From contig KV419429.1 in NCBI GenBank assembly GCA_001630475.1, forward strand, positions 81,679-145,678: a DNA stretch of 64,000 nt, read 5' to 3'. A model generated the notes under the pieces. It was not told where the DNA came from and searched no databases. It worked only from the letters and a program-made list of their open reading frames with translations. Origin of the DNA: Sistotremastrum niveocremeum HHB9708 (lineage: Eukaryota > Basidiomycota > Agaricomycetes > Sistotremastrales > Sistotremastraceae). This document shows, piece after piece, positions 36,388 through 49,460 of the stretch. Made by a program: the position numbers and the translations under genes. Each line of letters starts with the position of its first letter. The stretch's first letter is position 1.

Positions 36388-39300
36388 ATGTCGGCTGAGA
36401 ACAATGGACTAAATTTCCGTAGCGCAAGTCGCGCTCATCCTATCGACGATATAGATACCGTGATTTCTATGAAGCAAGGCATGAACGCATCAGGCTACGA
36501 CACCGGTGGTCAACCTCATTCTCAAGCTCAAGTGAGTGAACAGTCCATGTTCTCAACACGTGTACTCAGTCCGTTGATCTAGCATCATCTAGTCTTCGGA
36601 GAGGAGTTCTCGGCTCAATGGATTTTAAATACTCTGGCGGCAGGTCGAACCGTGTCAGTGGCACAAACGGGCGATATCTCGAACGAAGACAGTTCATCAT
36701 CACTTCATCAACTCGTAGCACTCAACGCCGCCCGTGCTATCATAAGCTTTCCCGCCGAACGCGAAGAACTGATGAGATGGTTGGCTAGGGCAAATAATCT
36801 CGCCGTATGTTGCTCATTAGTATCAAATGTCGAGTGCTGAAGGAAATGTAGGAATTGAAAGCGATAACTCATTCCTGGACGTCAGAATCTACAGTCGATT
36901 ACGCCCACATCCTATCCCTACCACTCTTCCATTCGTCCATGAGATGCGTAGCAAGCGAGATGTGCCCTGCTACACCCGAATTCCTGACGTCTGTTCTTTC
37001 GTAAGTCTCACCACTCGCCCTAATCACCTCCTTCTCATTCAAACAAATCCAGACGACTCCAAAGCATGGGCACCCAATCCACTCCCATACCCCTCGCATC
37101 GGACGAATCCACACTCACCGCCGTAGTCCTATCCCGTCCATCCGAATCCATAACCATATCTCACATTCCCTTCACCAAAAGCCACAATGTATCTTCTTTA
37201 TTCGTCTATCTTTATTTTCCTTCTTCTTCATCCCCTATCCCAAATTCCGCACCATCCATCATCCTGTTCCCAACCATCTCCTCTCTAGTCACTCACCTCT
37301 TCACTCTCTTCCCCGCACCCGAATCCTCACTTATCGACTTCTCCGACGACATCCATTCCCCTCCATTCACAGGCCATTTCTTCCAACCAACACCTCACAC
37401 CTCACCCACGAAGCTAACCGATCTCCACCTCCTCCACTCATCAACCCACGCTCTCTTCTACTCTCAATCCCGAATTCAAGAACTCGAAGAGACGCAGAAA
37501 TCTCGAGAAGTAGAATTCAGGAGTCTGAAATCGGAGCTCGAGGATACACGGTCCCTTTCTCGGAAGATGGAAGTTCGTGTTAAGGAGTCGGATGCGGAAG
37601 CTAGACGGTGCTATGCAAAGCTTCGTGAAGCTGAAGAGACAATCAGGATCCTATACGAAGAGAAAGAGAAGAATTCGATGCAGGAAGTACCAGCCGCCGC
37701 TGCCTCTGCTAACGACGCAGAAGCTTCGGATCATGAACTACTTCTTCAAGATGCTAGAGAGATGGTCGAGCTTATCAGTCGTCAGAAGGAGGCTCTAGAG
37801 GGACGAATTACAGCGCTGGAGGCAGAGCTTGCTTCCATACGAAAATACGAAACTATAGGCGCTCCGGAGGATCTCGCGACTTCACCCAAAGCATCGGAGG
37901 GGGCTTCTCCTGCTTTAGCACAAGCTGAAGACGCCGAGTTGCCTTTGCCATCTCCCGACGTATCGACATATTCGACTGCACCGTCACAAGAGGACGTCGC
38001 CCTCATAAGTCCGCGAGGACCTTCTCGATTGTCCGATCGTCGCAGTCCTGTCCTACCTGAACCTTCACTTCCCTCCTCGACCCTCATAGATGTCTCACAA
38101 GATGCAGATGCGTCTTCGACGAACCAAGATCCCTCAACCATTTCCGAGCTCCGACAGGCGCTTAAGAACTCCGAAGACGAACGTATCATTCTCCAAGCCC
38201 GCATCGAGGACCTAACCTCGCAACTTCACACCAGTTCCCTTCAGCGTCAAGAACTCGAACTTACCATCCAATCCCTAACATCCTCTAAATCCACTCTCCA
38301 AAAGCACCTCTCCGACCTCTCCGAAGACCACAAATCCGAACACTTCCGTCTCCAAACCCAAATCGACGAGCTAACCAAGGAAGTCGAACGACTCAACGCC
38401 GAAATCTCCTCCGATCATTCAGAGTCTACTCGAACAGTAGACGATAACCTCCGCACTATCGAGTCGCTCAGAGCTGATTTGGTCGATGCAAGGGAATCGT
38501 TGCTGAGGAGAACTACGGAGGATTCGGATATGATTCGAAGTCTTTTGGAGGAGAGGGATATGATGCGCGCTAGTACCTCCTCTCCATTCTCTTCGATACA
38601 TCAAGCACAGGCTGGATTTCGAGAACGGGAACGAGAACGTGGGAATCGGTCGACTTCTGCGAGAATATTAACAGCTTCGCCTCGATCTCATTCGAGGATG
38701 GGTACATTATCCTCATACGACCTTCACTCCCACCATCAAACTCATCAACCTCATCATCAGCACAACATAAGCATCGAAGGCGCATCATCAATATCCTCGC
38801 TCTCGTCAATCCCTCCGTCCTCCGTCGTACTAGTCGACAGCGGCATAGCAAGTCCTCAACCTCTTACTGCTACAGCTAGCGGAAGCGGGAGTATATCGAC
38901 ATCTCCGGAGGAAGTCAGAAGATCAAGTTCGAGGTCTCAACACAGTCCACATAGTCCGCCTACGTCTGAATTTAGCCATTCATCGAAGAAGAGCAATTCA
39001 CATCGCTCGATTCCTTCCGTATCGCTTTCAGAGAGTCAGACACGCGATCATCCTAACTCTCCTCCTCCTCCGCCTGCAATGTCGAGATCTCCTCGTCCAT
39101 CTTCGACTCTCCCAAACCCCTCACCTTCACGCGAATCCATCTCTCCGAAAGTTCATCCTCCCGCTCCATCACCCGTCGCAAATGCTTCATCTTCACCTCC
39201 TCTCAGAAGTCCCTCAAGACCAATCCTCACTTCGCCTTCGCCTTCGACGAATGACGTCATCCGACCTCCAAGTCGTCCGGCCACGGTTAACCCTCCCGAG

Positions 39301-40637
39301 CCCGTCTCGCCTACACATTCCGTTGAATCAGGGTTGTGGAAACGAAAAGGGTGTGTACCTTCCTCTCAATCCCAGAATAATAATCACGATAATTTATCTT
39401 CATTGGATAGATTTCTCGGAGGTACGAGGCGAGATACACAACCCTGGAGAAAGGACACTCGATCCGCAAGCCGGGAAGAACCCCAAAGCCTGAATCAAAA
39501 CGCAACACCTCCTCCTCCAATAACCAACAGTCCAACTCTCCGAAAAGCCTCATCAACCTCTATCCCACCTAAACCTCCCGAATCCCAACCTCAACCTTCA
39601 GCCAAACCCGAACCTGAACCTAAGACCTACTGCACCCTCTGCTCCGACACCCACCCTTCATCAAACATAATAACAATCCCAGGCTGCCTCCACGTCCTCT
39701 GTAAAAGTTGCACCAAGACATACCTAATATCTAAACTGGACGAGGGTCGATTTCCTGTGATATGTCCCATATGTCAAGTGGATGATTTATACGAACAACA
39801 CTGTACGTCCCCCCTTTCCCCTTCATTCTTCGAGTTGAATGAGCTGATGGGGATGGTAGTTATCGGAAGAGATATAGCGGTGGGATTGGTTGATAAAGCC
39901 CATATCGAGAAATGGGACGCGCTCGAAGTGGGCCAAGTAAGCGTCGAAATCAAATGCGACAAGTTCGTCTCCTCCCCCCTCCTCCCCGTCCTCATTCTTC
40001 CCTAACCTCGCATATATATATAGATGTAACAGAAGCGGCCTCGTCGACCGCCAAGAATACCTCTCCGCACAATTCATACACTGTCCGCTCGGCCGCCTCT
40101 CCTCTAACACCGGATCCTCCGAGTGCTCAAACGTATGGTGTAAACTCTGTCTCAAACCCATCTCCATAATCGACGGAGTGACTCAAGATCATTCCTGCGA
40201 CGGATCGTTAGAGTTAGAAGCGCTTGCTAAGGCAAGAGGGTGGAAACCTTGTCCTGGTGCGTTTCTCTCTTCGACCGATGGAGTACGTAATGAGAAAGGA
40301 TGAGCTAATGGACCGGTTTTGTAGGATGTGGGATGATGATTGATCGGATTGTGGGATGTAATCATATCGCTGTACGTTTCTCTCTCTCTTCTTCGGAGGG
40401 TCCTCATCTCAAGGCTGACCTCGCGATCATTCGTTAGTGCCAAAGCCCAGGTTGCAATACGTGAGTTTCCTCCCAAGAATTCACCAGCCGTTCACCAATT
40501 CTCCGATCTGCAGACATTTCTGTTATGTATGCGGGAAAATGATCGCGCAGTCTTTCTTGAAGAGCGATATTTCTGCGAAAGCGGACGAACATTTCAAGAG
40601 TTGCGACAAGTTCGATGCTTTGATTGATGCCGAGTGA
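36388..40637 (+). CDS. RBR E3 ubiquitin ligase with degenerate protease-like domain (paralog 4)
   Basis: Nine exons join in frame into 1264 aa: 36388-36531, 36583-36804, 36852-37000, 37053-39802, 39860-39962, 40024-40256, 40325-40371, 40438-40460 and 40514-40637. Exon lengths 149, 47 and 23 nt match the paralogs. The N-terminal domain is recognisable by framework (LSLPLFHSSM; SIILFPTISSLVTHLFTLF), but the catalytic Cys is replaced (SLHQLVALNAARA, His ~90) and FDSH is absent (LYFPSSSS), so it should be catalytically dead. Coiled coil and a long Ser/Pro linker follow. The RBR is intact: RING1 CTLCSDTH...CLHVLCKSC...CPIC, an IBR with a nine-residue insertion (RLSSNTGSSECSNVWC), and RING2 CPGCGMMIDRIVGCNHIACQ with its acceptor cysteine. 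It lies directly downstream of the VLIG-like gene on the same strand. Confidence 0.85.
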
Positions 40638-42432
40638 TTTTTCTTTCTTCCTGTATATTTTGTGGGATTTGATACCCTGGATTTCATGGACTTCTTGCTT
40701 CCATCTTTTGTTCTTCTGTACTTTGTATTGTATCTCCAGTCACGTAGAGTCTCTTCCACATCATTTAAATCATCAAGTGCCCGGCGCTAGTGGACCATAC
40801 ACGTAACGACGTCGACTTCGCTACCAAACGTGATCAACGTTCGATCAACCGACACGATTAGGACCACTTGCTTCATTCTCTTCATTCCCTCAGTAAGAAA
40901 TTCGAAAGTCATTCAATTCTGTGTCAATCCGCGACTTGTATACGAGTCCCTGTCTTTGACACACGTACCTAAGTAGTCTGACGAAATGATACGAACTTTG
41001 AATGGCGAAATTCACCGTCACTCGATGCACAAGGCATTCCGGCACTAACTTTTTCATAAGAGTACTAGTGATGGCGTTAAAAACGTATGAACTTGGTGCA
41101 TTCGGTGGTCGTATGGCGCTTTCAAGGAACGCTGGCCTACCACCGCAGTGTCAAATATAGGAAGATAGGCTTGATTAGTTCACACCTTGCCCTATATTGG
41201 GATACTACTATGCCTTTCGAATTTCACTATCATCAATAATGACCACAGGACTAACCAGCAAAATATCTATGGAACTCAGAAAGCCAGATCTAATCTCGAT
41301 CGACAGAATCATGCTCCACATCTCAACTGCTGTTGTGACGTAGTATTGCGTGCTTCGAACGCTATGACGCGGAGTCGCGTAGAAAGCTTGTCTGGTCTTC
41401 CTCACAGGGTCTGAGGGTCCTGACGTACAGTACGGAACTCTGTCGGAACGATATCCCCAGGTTCGAAGACGTGATCGAGATGTCACCGATCAAAAGTTAT
41501 TTTATTAGCCGGATAACATTTACGTTTGATCTTTCGAGCAGACAGACTGCGAGGGTCGTAGCTGGGAAGGTGCAGGCGCTGTGGGAGTCTGCGAGGGTTG
41601 TGAGTACCGATGAGGTGTGCAACGTTTCAGGTATGAGAATACCTGAGGCTGTATATTAAGGAACAGCTGATTGACCGGTTCGGAGAAAAGGGAGCGGACT
41701 GCGGCACTCCGAACGCAGTTCAGGAGTTATGGCATCTTTGCCTGTCTTTTCCTTTCAATAGACGTATCGAGCAAATGTGAGACATTCAAAAACAACGTAT
41801 TCGCCCACACTAGTGCGAGAAAAGCCCAGCATCGCCAAAAAGAGGCAGTACAGCACGCACGAGAAGCATTTCGGCCGACGAAAACCGACTCGGAATGAGG
41901 AGGTAATTACCGGCAATCTCCGGCAACCCACCTTACAAGTGTGCCGTTGATTTCCCCTGTGCGCGTGTGCCGTGTCGATTTCGTGCGCCATTCGCTGTCC
42001 GCGGTCTTGAAGTGGTTCATTCTCGCTTGCTTTGCCTCATGGACTGATAGGAGATCAATTGACTGGAGCGGGACTCGCACGGTCGACCTTGGGGCCTGGA
42101 TGCCGACGCAGAGCGTATCCTATCCGGTTCTATCATCTAGCGGATACGTGATATATATCGCCTTATCTTGCTATCATGGCTATCTCTCTCTGTTTGACTC
42201 TCGCGCCTCTGCTAGACAACCTGCTATTGGCACCTGCTGCTTGGAAGGTAGACATTGAAGTGCTTTGGTCTATATAGCTCGTGTGATCATAGGTGAGTCT
42301 GAATGTCTACATCGGTGGTGTACGTCTCGACTTTGCTAACGTATTTTTCGATTTCAGTTGGCCTATAACACCCTCTAGCAAGTCTAGACAATCAGCTCCT
42401 CGCTTGACATCACCCCAGCTCTTTCACCCAAC
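40638..42432. other. Gene-poor 1.8-kb interval
   Basis: No coding domain, RNA gene or inverted-end element could be supported. Open frames of 60-105 codons here lack motifs. The final 150 bp, with pyrimidine-rich tracts, are the likely promoter of the F-box gene. Confidence 0.5.
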
Positions 42433-43836
42433 ATGCAATCTTCCGCGCAAATCACAAAGTCTGACACTATAGTGCTTCCTCTCCTCCCTTTCGAGCTCTA
42501 CCGCGACGTAGTCGAAAACGTCAAAGACGTCGCCCTCCTCCGTCTCCTCTCCTCTATATCCCCTTCTTTCCAAAAAGAATGCGAGCGAATATTATGGCGA
42601 TACGTCTCCCTCAAACCTCCCGTCGCTCCCTGGTCATCAGGCACATGTCAATCCCTCTTTGCCCGTACCAAAATTCTATCTGGCGATAGAGCAAAATATG
42701 TGAGATCCTTGGATCTTGCAGGCTCCCCTACCTCAGTGCCGATATCCAAAGTCGCCTTTCAATATTTTCGCCCAGCACTCCAACAAATGACTCGCATAAC
42801 AACTCTCCGCATCCGTTCACTCGACATGTCATCTCCCGACGGCACCCCATTAATATTTCCCTCTCTCATCCATCTATCATGTCAAACTTCCTTCAACATC
42901 TCCCTTCTCCGCTTCATGAAAGCCAATCCAACAATCCAATCGTTATATCTCGAATGCGCATCCACCAACGTCTCGATCGACGAATATTACAGCTCTGCCG
43001 AGCCAGAGATTCAATCCGAGATGGATTCGATACTCTCCACTCCTCTCTTCCCCGAACTCGATACCCTTTCAATATGTTCGACTTACGTCCCTTCCGTGCT
43101 CTGGAAGCTAGGACCCGTCCGACATCTTACGATCAAATTCGACGAATTCGCCCGCCGATCACCCGAGATGCTTTTCAACTATTACTTGAATTGCAGAAAA
43201 CGAGATATCCCGAGTCTGAAAACTCTTCGGATATATGGATTGAGCGATACATATTATAACCGCATATTCGAGACTCTGTATCTCTCTTTCCCAAATTTGG
43301 AAGATTTGGGAGGGGTAACTACTAGCTCTGCAACCGTGAGTGTCGGACTTCTGATCTGTTCCCTCGCAACATTGACGATGTTGTGTCTTTCTTTCATCCG
43401 CACGGATGTTTTGCGCCCCTTACACATCAAATGATCGAAATCAATGTTGCTTGTCCTTCGCGCGCCGTGTTCCTGGTTCTATCATCTTCCCTTCCCACGA
43501 CCCTCCTGGGCTGGGTAAATTATCACTTGACAGATCGATCATCTAATCACTATGCTCTCGACATTCCCTCATCTACATCGTCTCGAAGCTCTCTACGATT
43601 CACCGATCACTACCTCTTCCGAGTTTGTGGACCTTTCGAATCGGTTCGGAGATCTTTCGACCGTTTTGAAGGATATCACGATATGGTCGTTAGATTCTTC
43701 GGGAGCTTTCTTTGTGCGGTGGGATGGAAAACGAGATGGGAGTCAAGAGGCGGGATGGGATGTTCAAAGATCTGAGGCGTCTTCGAGAGAGGAAGAAGTT
43801 AGCTCGGCTGCTTTACCGAAAGATTGGACTGGGTAG
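42433..43836 (+). CDS. F-box domain protein
   Basis: Residues about 14-55 form an F-box-like motif (LPLLPFELYRDVVENVKDVA, then LLSSISPSFQKECERILWR). F-box proteins bind Skp1 and bring substrates to SCF ubiquitin ligases. Downstream is Leu-rich sequence of the irregular LRR kind common in mushroom F-box proteins (LTIKFDEFAR, LKTLRIYGLSD, SFPNLEDLGG). The first open frame stops at 43434, but a protein-like block at 43552-43836 (TFPHLHRLEALYD...VLKDITIWSLDSSGAFF) looks like the last exon, with an acceptor near 43532. The joining intron or introns could not be fixed because a donor at about 43336 would give an unusually long intron. It lies between two RBR paralogs, so a link to ubiquitin signalling is suggestive only. 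Confidence 0.65.
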
Positions 43837-44255
43837 GAACAAATGGACGATTCCGGGCCTGGCGTCCGTGGCGTCGGGGAATATCTTGATATAATCGTTG
43901 TGTACAGTACTATAGGAATCCTAATGAATTCAGAAAGCCTTAAGTTCATGGATCAATTTTTCCGTCCCTTCTACCGAGAACTACCTCTGTTGCGTAATAA
44001 ACGAGGTGCCTGTCGCTTCCGACATGCAATATGGGGGGGGGTATCGAATATTGATCATCAAGCTAATATCTGTACACGACGTTCCGCTATCTGACTACAA
44101 TATGTTACAAGCATAGAACCTGTGAGAACCTCTTCGCGAAGCTCCCCAATATATCAACTAATATACAAGACGAAAGCAAAGTGGACCCAAAACATATCAG
44201 ACCCAACATCAAACAATACGGAGTCATAAAAGGGAAATATCAGAAATCATAAAGA
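43837..44255. other. Convergent 3' intergenic region
   Basis: This contains the 3' ends of the plus-strand F-box gene and the minus-strand paralog 3. No further feature is seen apart from a short G-run at 44033-44041. Confidence 0.5.
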
Positions 44256-47200
44256 TCAGTACCGGCGAAGGAACGTCCTTCGTCGTCCCAGCGGTGGAGG
44301 CGGAAGTGGCATTGGAAGCGGAAGTCCACGAGGAGCTTCAGGCGGAGCTTCAAAGAGGTCGCATACGGTGCTGTAATGTCTTTCGAGTTCTCTGTCGACG
44401 GTTGCTTTGACGACGGAGCGGACTATGCTGTCTCCGCAGACGTAGCAGAAGTGACTGGGATTTGGGAGTTGATCAGTATGTGATTGTGGTTGAGCCTTGA
44501 TGAGAAGGAGGGGGATGGACTTACGTGTTACAGCCGGGCGTTGGGCACTAGACGCGAAGATAAGGAAAATCAGTTGAGAGATGCGAGATGCGAGATGATG
44601 AGGACTTACGGTCATATGATTACATCCGTATGTCCTCTCAATCGGAGTACGACAACCTATACCCCCATCAGATTCCGACATGACAAGAACTGGACTGGGA
44701 GTATACCTGGACAAGCCTTCCACCCTTGCTGTTCCATCAACCCCGCTAATTCAGCCGTCCCATCACAAGAATGTACAACTTCACCCATGGGGTCGACCGT
44801 GACGCTTTGTTGACATTCTTTACACCAGAAGTTGTCGCAGTCGTCGTGCGGGCATCGGAGGTATTTCTCATCGGTGTAATCAGCTCGATCGACTGTTGAC
44901 GATCGGTTGCATCTAGGAACAGTTAGTATATAGGACGGTGATGAGAAGAATAGGATACCTTCGACAGTCGATGGATACTGAGTGTTCGGCGAGTTCAAGC
45001 TTGATCCATTGATTATACTGCTCCTCCGTTAATCCGAGTTGCTCAATCAACGTCCTATTCAAGACTATGCACCGCCACCATCAGCAATCCAATCATCCAA
45101 AGAATGAACATCAGACTCACATCCAGGCGTCGCATCAGGCGTATTCGAACTCTGACAAACAGGACACTGAATCGGATATCTCCCTTCCCCAATCTTCGAA
45201 ATAACATAATCCTTCGTCCCAAACCTACAAAATTTATGTCCACACCCTTCCACAACAGCCAAATCATCTTCAGGATGCGTATCCATACAAACACTACATT
45301 CGAATGTCGCTTGGGAGTATTCGCGTATGGCATGATCGTGGTCTGATCGGATAGCTTGGTCTTCGAGGTCGAATTGGGCTTGGAGGGCTTCGGGTGTTAT
45401 GTATTCGCCTTGGCCTTGGGGTTCGGGACGGCGGGCGGCGGGGCCTGCAACGGTGTTGACATTGCCGTTGGCGGAAACTTCGCGGATTTGAGCACGTCCT
45501 GCTGTACGAATAGATCCCGCACGTCCCAATCCTGCGCCTTGTTGAGGATTCTCGTCTGGAAGGCGATATTGTAAGCCGATCAAGATGAGATTCGTAGGTT
45601 CGTTGCGTCCGGCACGATCATGATGATCAGGCTCTCTCCATACACCCGGCATATCGACGTTCATATCCTGCGATTGACCCGCGTTCGACTCGACTTCGGC
45701 ACCCTGTAATTCAAGCTCTTGTAATCTCCTCGCGAACTCTTCGTCGTCGTCGATCGTATGATTCGCATTCACACCCGCATGGGCATGCGGAGCACCTTGA
45801 GCATCCCGATCCCGATCATGGTTGACGTACAGATCATGATCGTCCAAATGTTGCCCCCGACCATAATCGACGCGATCGAAGACATCTCGAGGGCGGATAT
45901 TATCTTCCGGTATGATTGCGGGCTCGGGAGGATGATTGTCGAGTTCCTGTTGGAGTTGCATAGCCATATTCCGTGAATCTATATCGCGCTGTTCTTCCTC
46001 TTGAAGCATCCGAATCAGATCGAGTGAAGCTTGATCGCCTTCATCCGCGTGAATCTGAGGTTGAGGCTGAGGCTCAGGAGCTCGAACGTTGGCAGGCACG
46101 GGAGGCGCAGCGTCGATGTGCACCTCCGTTATCGTTGCGTGAGGGATTATTGGAGGATAGGTATGTGCACCAGCGATAGGATTGATAGGTGGATATCTCG
46201 GTTCGTAGAAATTCCCAGGCACGCGTGCGGGATCTTCAACTTGATTGCGAGGGACATCATGATGAACATGGAACGGAGAAATACGGCCTGCTGCTTCCAT
46301 TTGAAGACCTTCATCTAGGAGATCGACATCGACGTTAGTCGTCGTTCCTCCTCTTCGGAGTCGATTGAAACTCCTAATTCTACGGACAAAGTAGGTGAAT
46401 ATGTGGATGGAGAATAAGAGACGGAAGACTTACGCGCGTCGGAATCGTGGAGCTTGCACTACTACTCGTCCATCTCCTACTCCTCCGAATCCGCGATCTC
46501 GATTATTATCATCTTGAGCTGGAACATCAACAGCAGGCGCAGGAGCGGGTGCAGGTACTCGAACATGTACAGCCTGAGCCTGAGCCTGAGGACGCGGAGT
46601 ATGCGTAGGCGTGATATCATTATTCATATTCATATTCCGAGCTGCGCCATTCTCAGAACCGGAGCCGGACCCCGAGTCAGAGCCGGATGAGATGTCGTAT
46701 ATGGATGATTCGGCAGAGACAGATGATGGTGTACCGGGTGAAGATCCGATACTGTTCGCGCGTCCCAGTCTCAGGGGATCGTCGCGGGCTTGAGGGTGAG
46801 GGTGAGGTTGAGCTGGAGATCGAGGGGATAGGTTCATGTATTGCATCGGCTGAGGCTGAGGTTGAGGCATGTTAATGCCCATGTTAAGATCCCCTATCGC
46901 CATCGGTTGACCCCACTCCGTCGCCATAGCCATAGAATTCCGATTCCCCACCCCTCCCGCACCTGCACCCCTCTGTCGTTCCTCCGTAAGCCTCGAAATC
47001 GTATCCAACGCCGACTGAAGCTGCTGATGCATCTCCGTCCTCTGCCTATTATGCGCCGTACTCAAACTCTGCATCTCACTCCCATGCGCATCCTTCAACG
47101 TCCTAACCTGATACTCAAGCGCATCAACCTGTTCACCCATCTCCTTCCCCTTCCTCGTCCACTCCTGTCTCTCAGTCCAAAGTTGTCCCATAACCCTATT

Positions 47201-49234
47201 ATACTCCGCCTCTCGAGCATCCCACCGGGCTTTTTGACGCGTCTTTTCGGATGCGATTTGTTGGAGGGAGAGTTCGGAGTCGGCGATTTGGGCTTGCAGT
47301 TCGAGACGGACGCTTTCTTTTTCTTTTCGGAGGGCGGAGATGAGGGATTCGGCGGCGGCGAGTTTGACGGATGCGCTTTGGGAGGCGTGGTCTGGGTATT
47401 TGCGGGAGGAGGCGGACGAAGATCGATTGAGGTCAGCCATGGATGAAGAAGGTGAGGATTCGGGGCGTTTGCCCAATTTCGTCAGACTCGGGTATGAAAC
47501 CGACGCCGAATCTGCCGCCGCATCAGCGACGGCACGAAGCTGTTCAGCTTGCTGCTTCGCCTCCACCAAATCCGCCTCCGCCTGCATCCTCTTCTCGCGC
47601 TCACTCTCAAGTTCCTCCTTAACCAGATCCGCTTCCTGACGCATACTCGCAGCCGACTGTCTCGCCCGATGAGAATCAGTAGTAGCAACCGTCAAACTCT
47701 CTCTCAAAATCTCCAGTTCTCGCTGATGTCTCGTCCTCTCCTGTTCCGCAACTCTCCTCAGCTGACTCGTCACTCTATCAAATTCTTCCCCTCTATTCCG
47801 ATTGATCGAATCGCGATCCGAAAGAGCTTGAGAGAGTGCTCGATCGTGTTCGGCGCGGAGAGATGAGAGTGTTCGTTTGGCTTCGGCGAGTTCGGATGAG
47901 GTGGATTGGGAGAGGAGCTCGAAGTGGTGTTTTTCGGCGGTGAGGGCTTGGAGTGTATCCTGAAAATCGTGGATCGTCTCAGCTTGTAGTGCGCTCGTAG
48001 CTTGGATATTCGCTTTCTCGACTTTGAGCGATATAAGCTCCGCATCGGATCTTTCGATTCGTGCGTAAAGATTTCGCGTCATCTCCTCTTGTTCGGAGAG
48101 TTTGGAACGGAGGGAATCGAGAGAGGTTAATTTGGAGTTTGAGAGGCGGAGTGATTCTTCGAGGGATGAGACGCGGGCTTTCATTCGGTAGGCTTCGAAA
48201 TTGGCGGTATAGATTCCTGTTTCTTCGATATCCTTCGTGAAATCCGGATGGGCGATGAAGAGCTCTGCAGTATATTGGGTGAGCATTGCAGAGTCCCCAT
48301 GGGAGAGATCGAGGAGGACGTTAGGGTCCATATGGAATAGATCGGAGAGGTATGTTGCTGCTGAGAGAATGGATGGGAATATGATGAAGGAAGCGCCCGG
48401 GATTCCTTTGGATGGACGGGGGTGGGAGTCGAATATGACGAATGCGCCGGAGAGATCGGGGAGGGAGATCGGAATATAGAATGTTGCTATGATTTCGGGA
48501 GAGCGAGTGATGACGCTTGCGGTTGATGCTGTTGGTTGGCCTGGTGGAGGATGTTCGGAGTGGGATTGGAGACGTCTAGGATGAGTTAGTTGCTATGTAG
48601 ACTGAGGGAAGGGGGAGGGTTAAGACGTACTGGAGGAGAGTCGTGAAGCCTGTTATTGAGGTGTCTTGGTTCTCTATTCCGATGTGTTCGAGGGAGGTCG
48701 CGAAGAGAGGCATGTTCTTGATTTCGTCGACTTCGAGGTGATCGGGATGCGTCCAACATGCCGTTGCTCGAGTGATTTCCTGAGTACATAATTCGGATGA
48801 GTGTGATGAAATGCGGATGGAGATGACGAACGTGTAGAGCTTCCGCAGTAGCTACGTCTTTCAGCAATTGGATGCCTCTGCCACGAACAGGTGGCAGATC
48901 TTTCTCGTGACACAGTACGAGACGTGTAGCGTTGAGCGCTGCGATACCACACGATGATAATCCGCCCAGCGCATATTGACTCGTCCCTTCCTCACTAACA
49001 ACTTCCTCAAACCCAGAAGCTAATCTCGTAATGAGCGACGACCGACTCGCAAGTGAGCGCTATACCTCCTCTCAACAACAAGTTGTGCGTATGACGGATG
49101 AAACTCACCCGTCGTTCCAATCGCTCTTTCTCTTCAGCCTGAAGGAGTCCTGTACCGAGATCGGGAGAAGAAGCAGTAGGAGAGACCATAACACCGTCAT
49201 CTGCGAATTCGTCACTCAGTTGTCCAGCAGCCAT
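44256..49234 (-). CDS. Cys/DSH protease-like domain - coiled coil - RBR E3 ubiquitin ligase (paralog 3)
   Basis: Ten exons join in frame into 1494 aa: 49234-49109, 49059-48832, 48779-48631, 48575-46434, 46379-45121, 45064-44959, 44912-44707, 44656-44610, 44547-44525 and 44454-44256. Exons of 149, 106, 206, 47 and 23 nt equal those of paralog 1. The N-terminal domain keeps EGTSQYALGGLSSCGIAALN (Cys ~79) and FVIFDSHPR (Asp ~217, His ~219). A coiled coil of several hundred residues and a Gln/Pro/Asn-rich linker follow. The RBR has RING1 CSVCMDTH...CGHKFCRFGTKDY...CPVC, in which the cysteine expected two residues after CGHKFC is missing (Gly instead), so one zinc ligand is lost. IBR and RING2 (CPGCRTPIERTYGCNHMTCP...HFCYVCG) are intact. 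The first ATG in frame was chosen; it precedes a short acidic leader. Confidence 0.85.
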
Positions 49235-49460
49235 CGAGGCCCGAAGTACGGCGAAGAGTCCGATTTGAGTGCTGAGACGCGTAGGAGGTGGTGGTACGCA
49301 ATAGGAGGCCACAGCCCTGAGAGAAGGACTTTATTCTGTATTCTGCATCGATTTGGTGCGCTAACGGTTGAGTTACTCGGCTGTACCTCGCTCTTATGTC
49401 CGACGGCAGTGCTTCGGCTACGAATTTGCGCCTGCTTACGTATTTGGCGCCCAAATCTTA

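Noticed and set aside
46841-47446. 201-codon plus-strand frame opposite the coiled coil of paralog 3
   Set aside because: It lies entirely within the 2142-nt exon of the assembled minus-strand gene and has the Arg/Leu-rich look of an antisense shadow.
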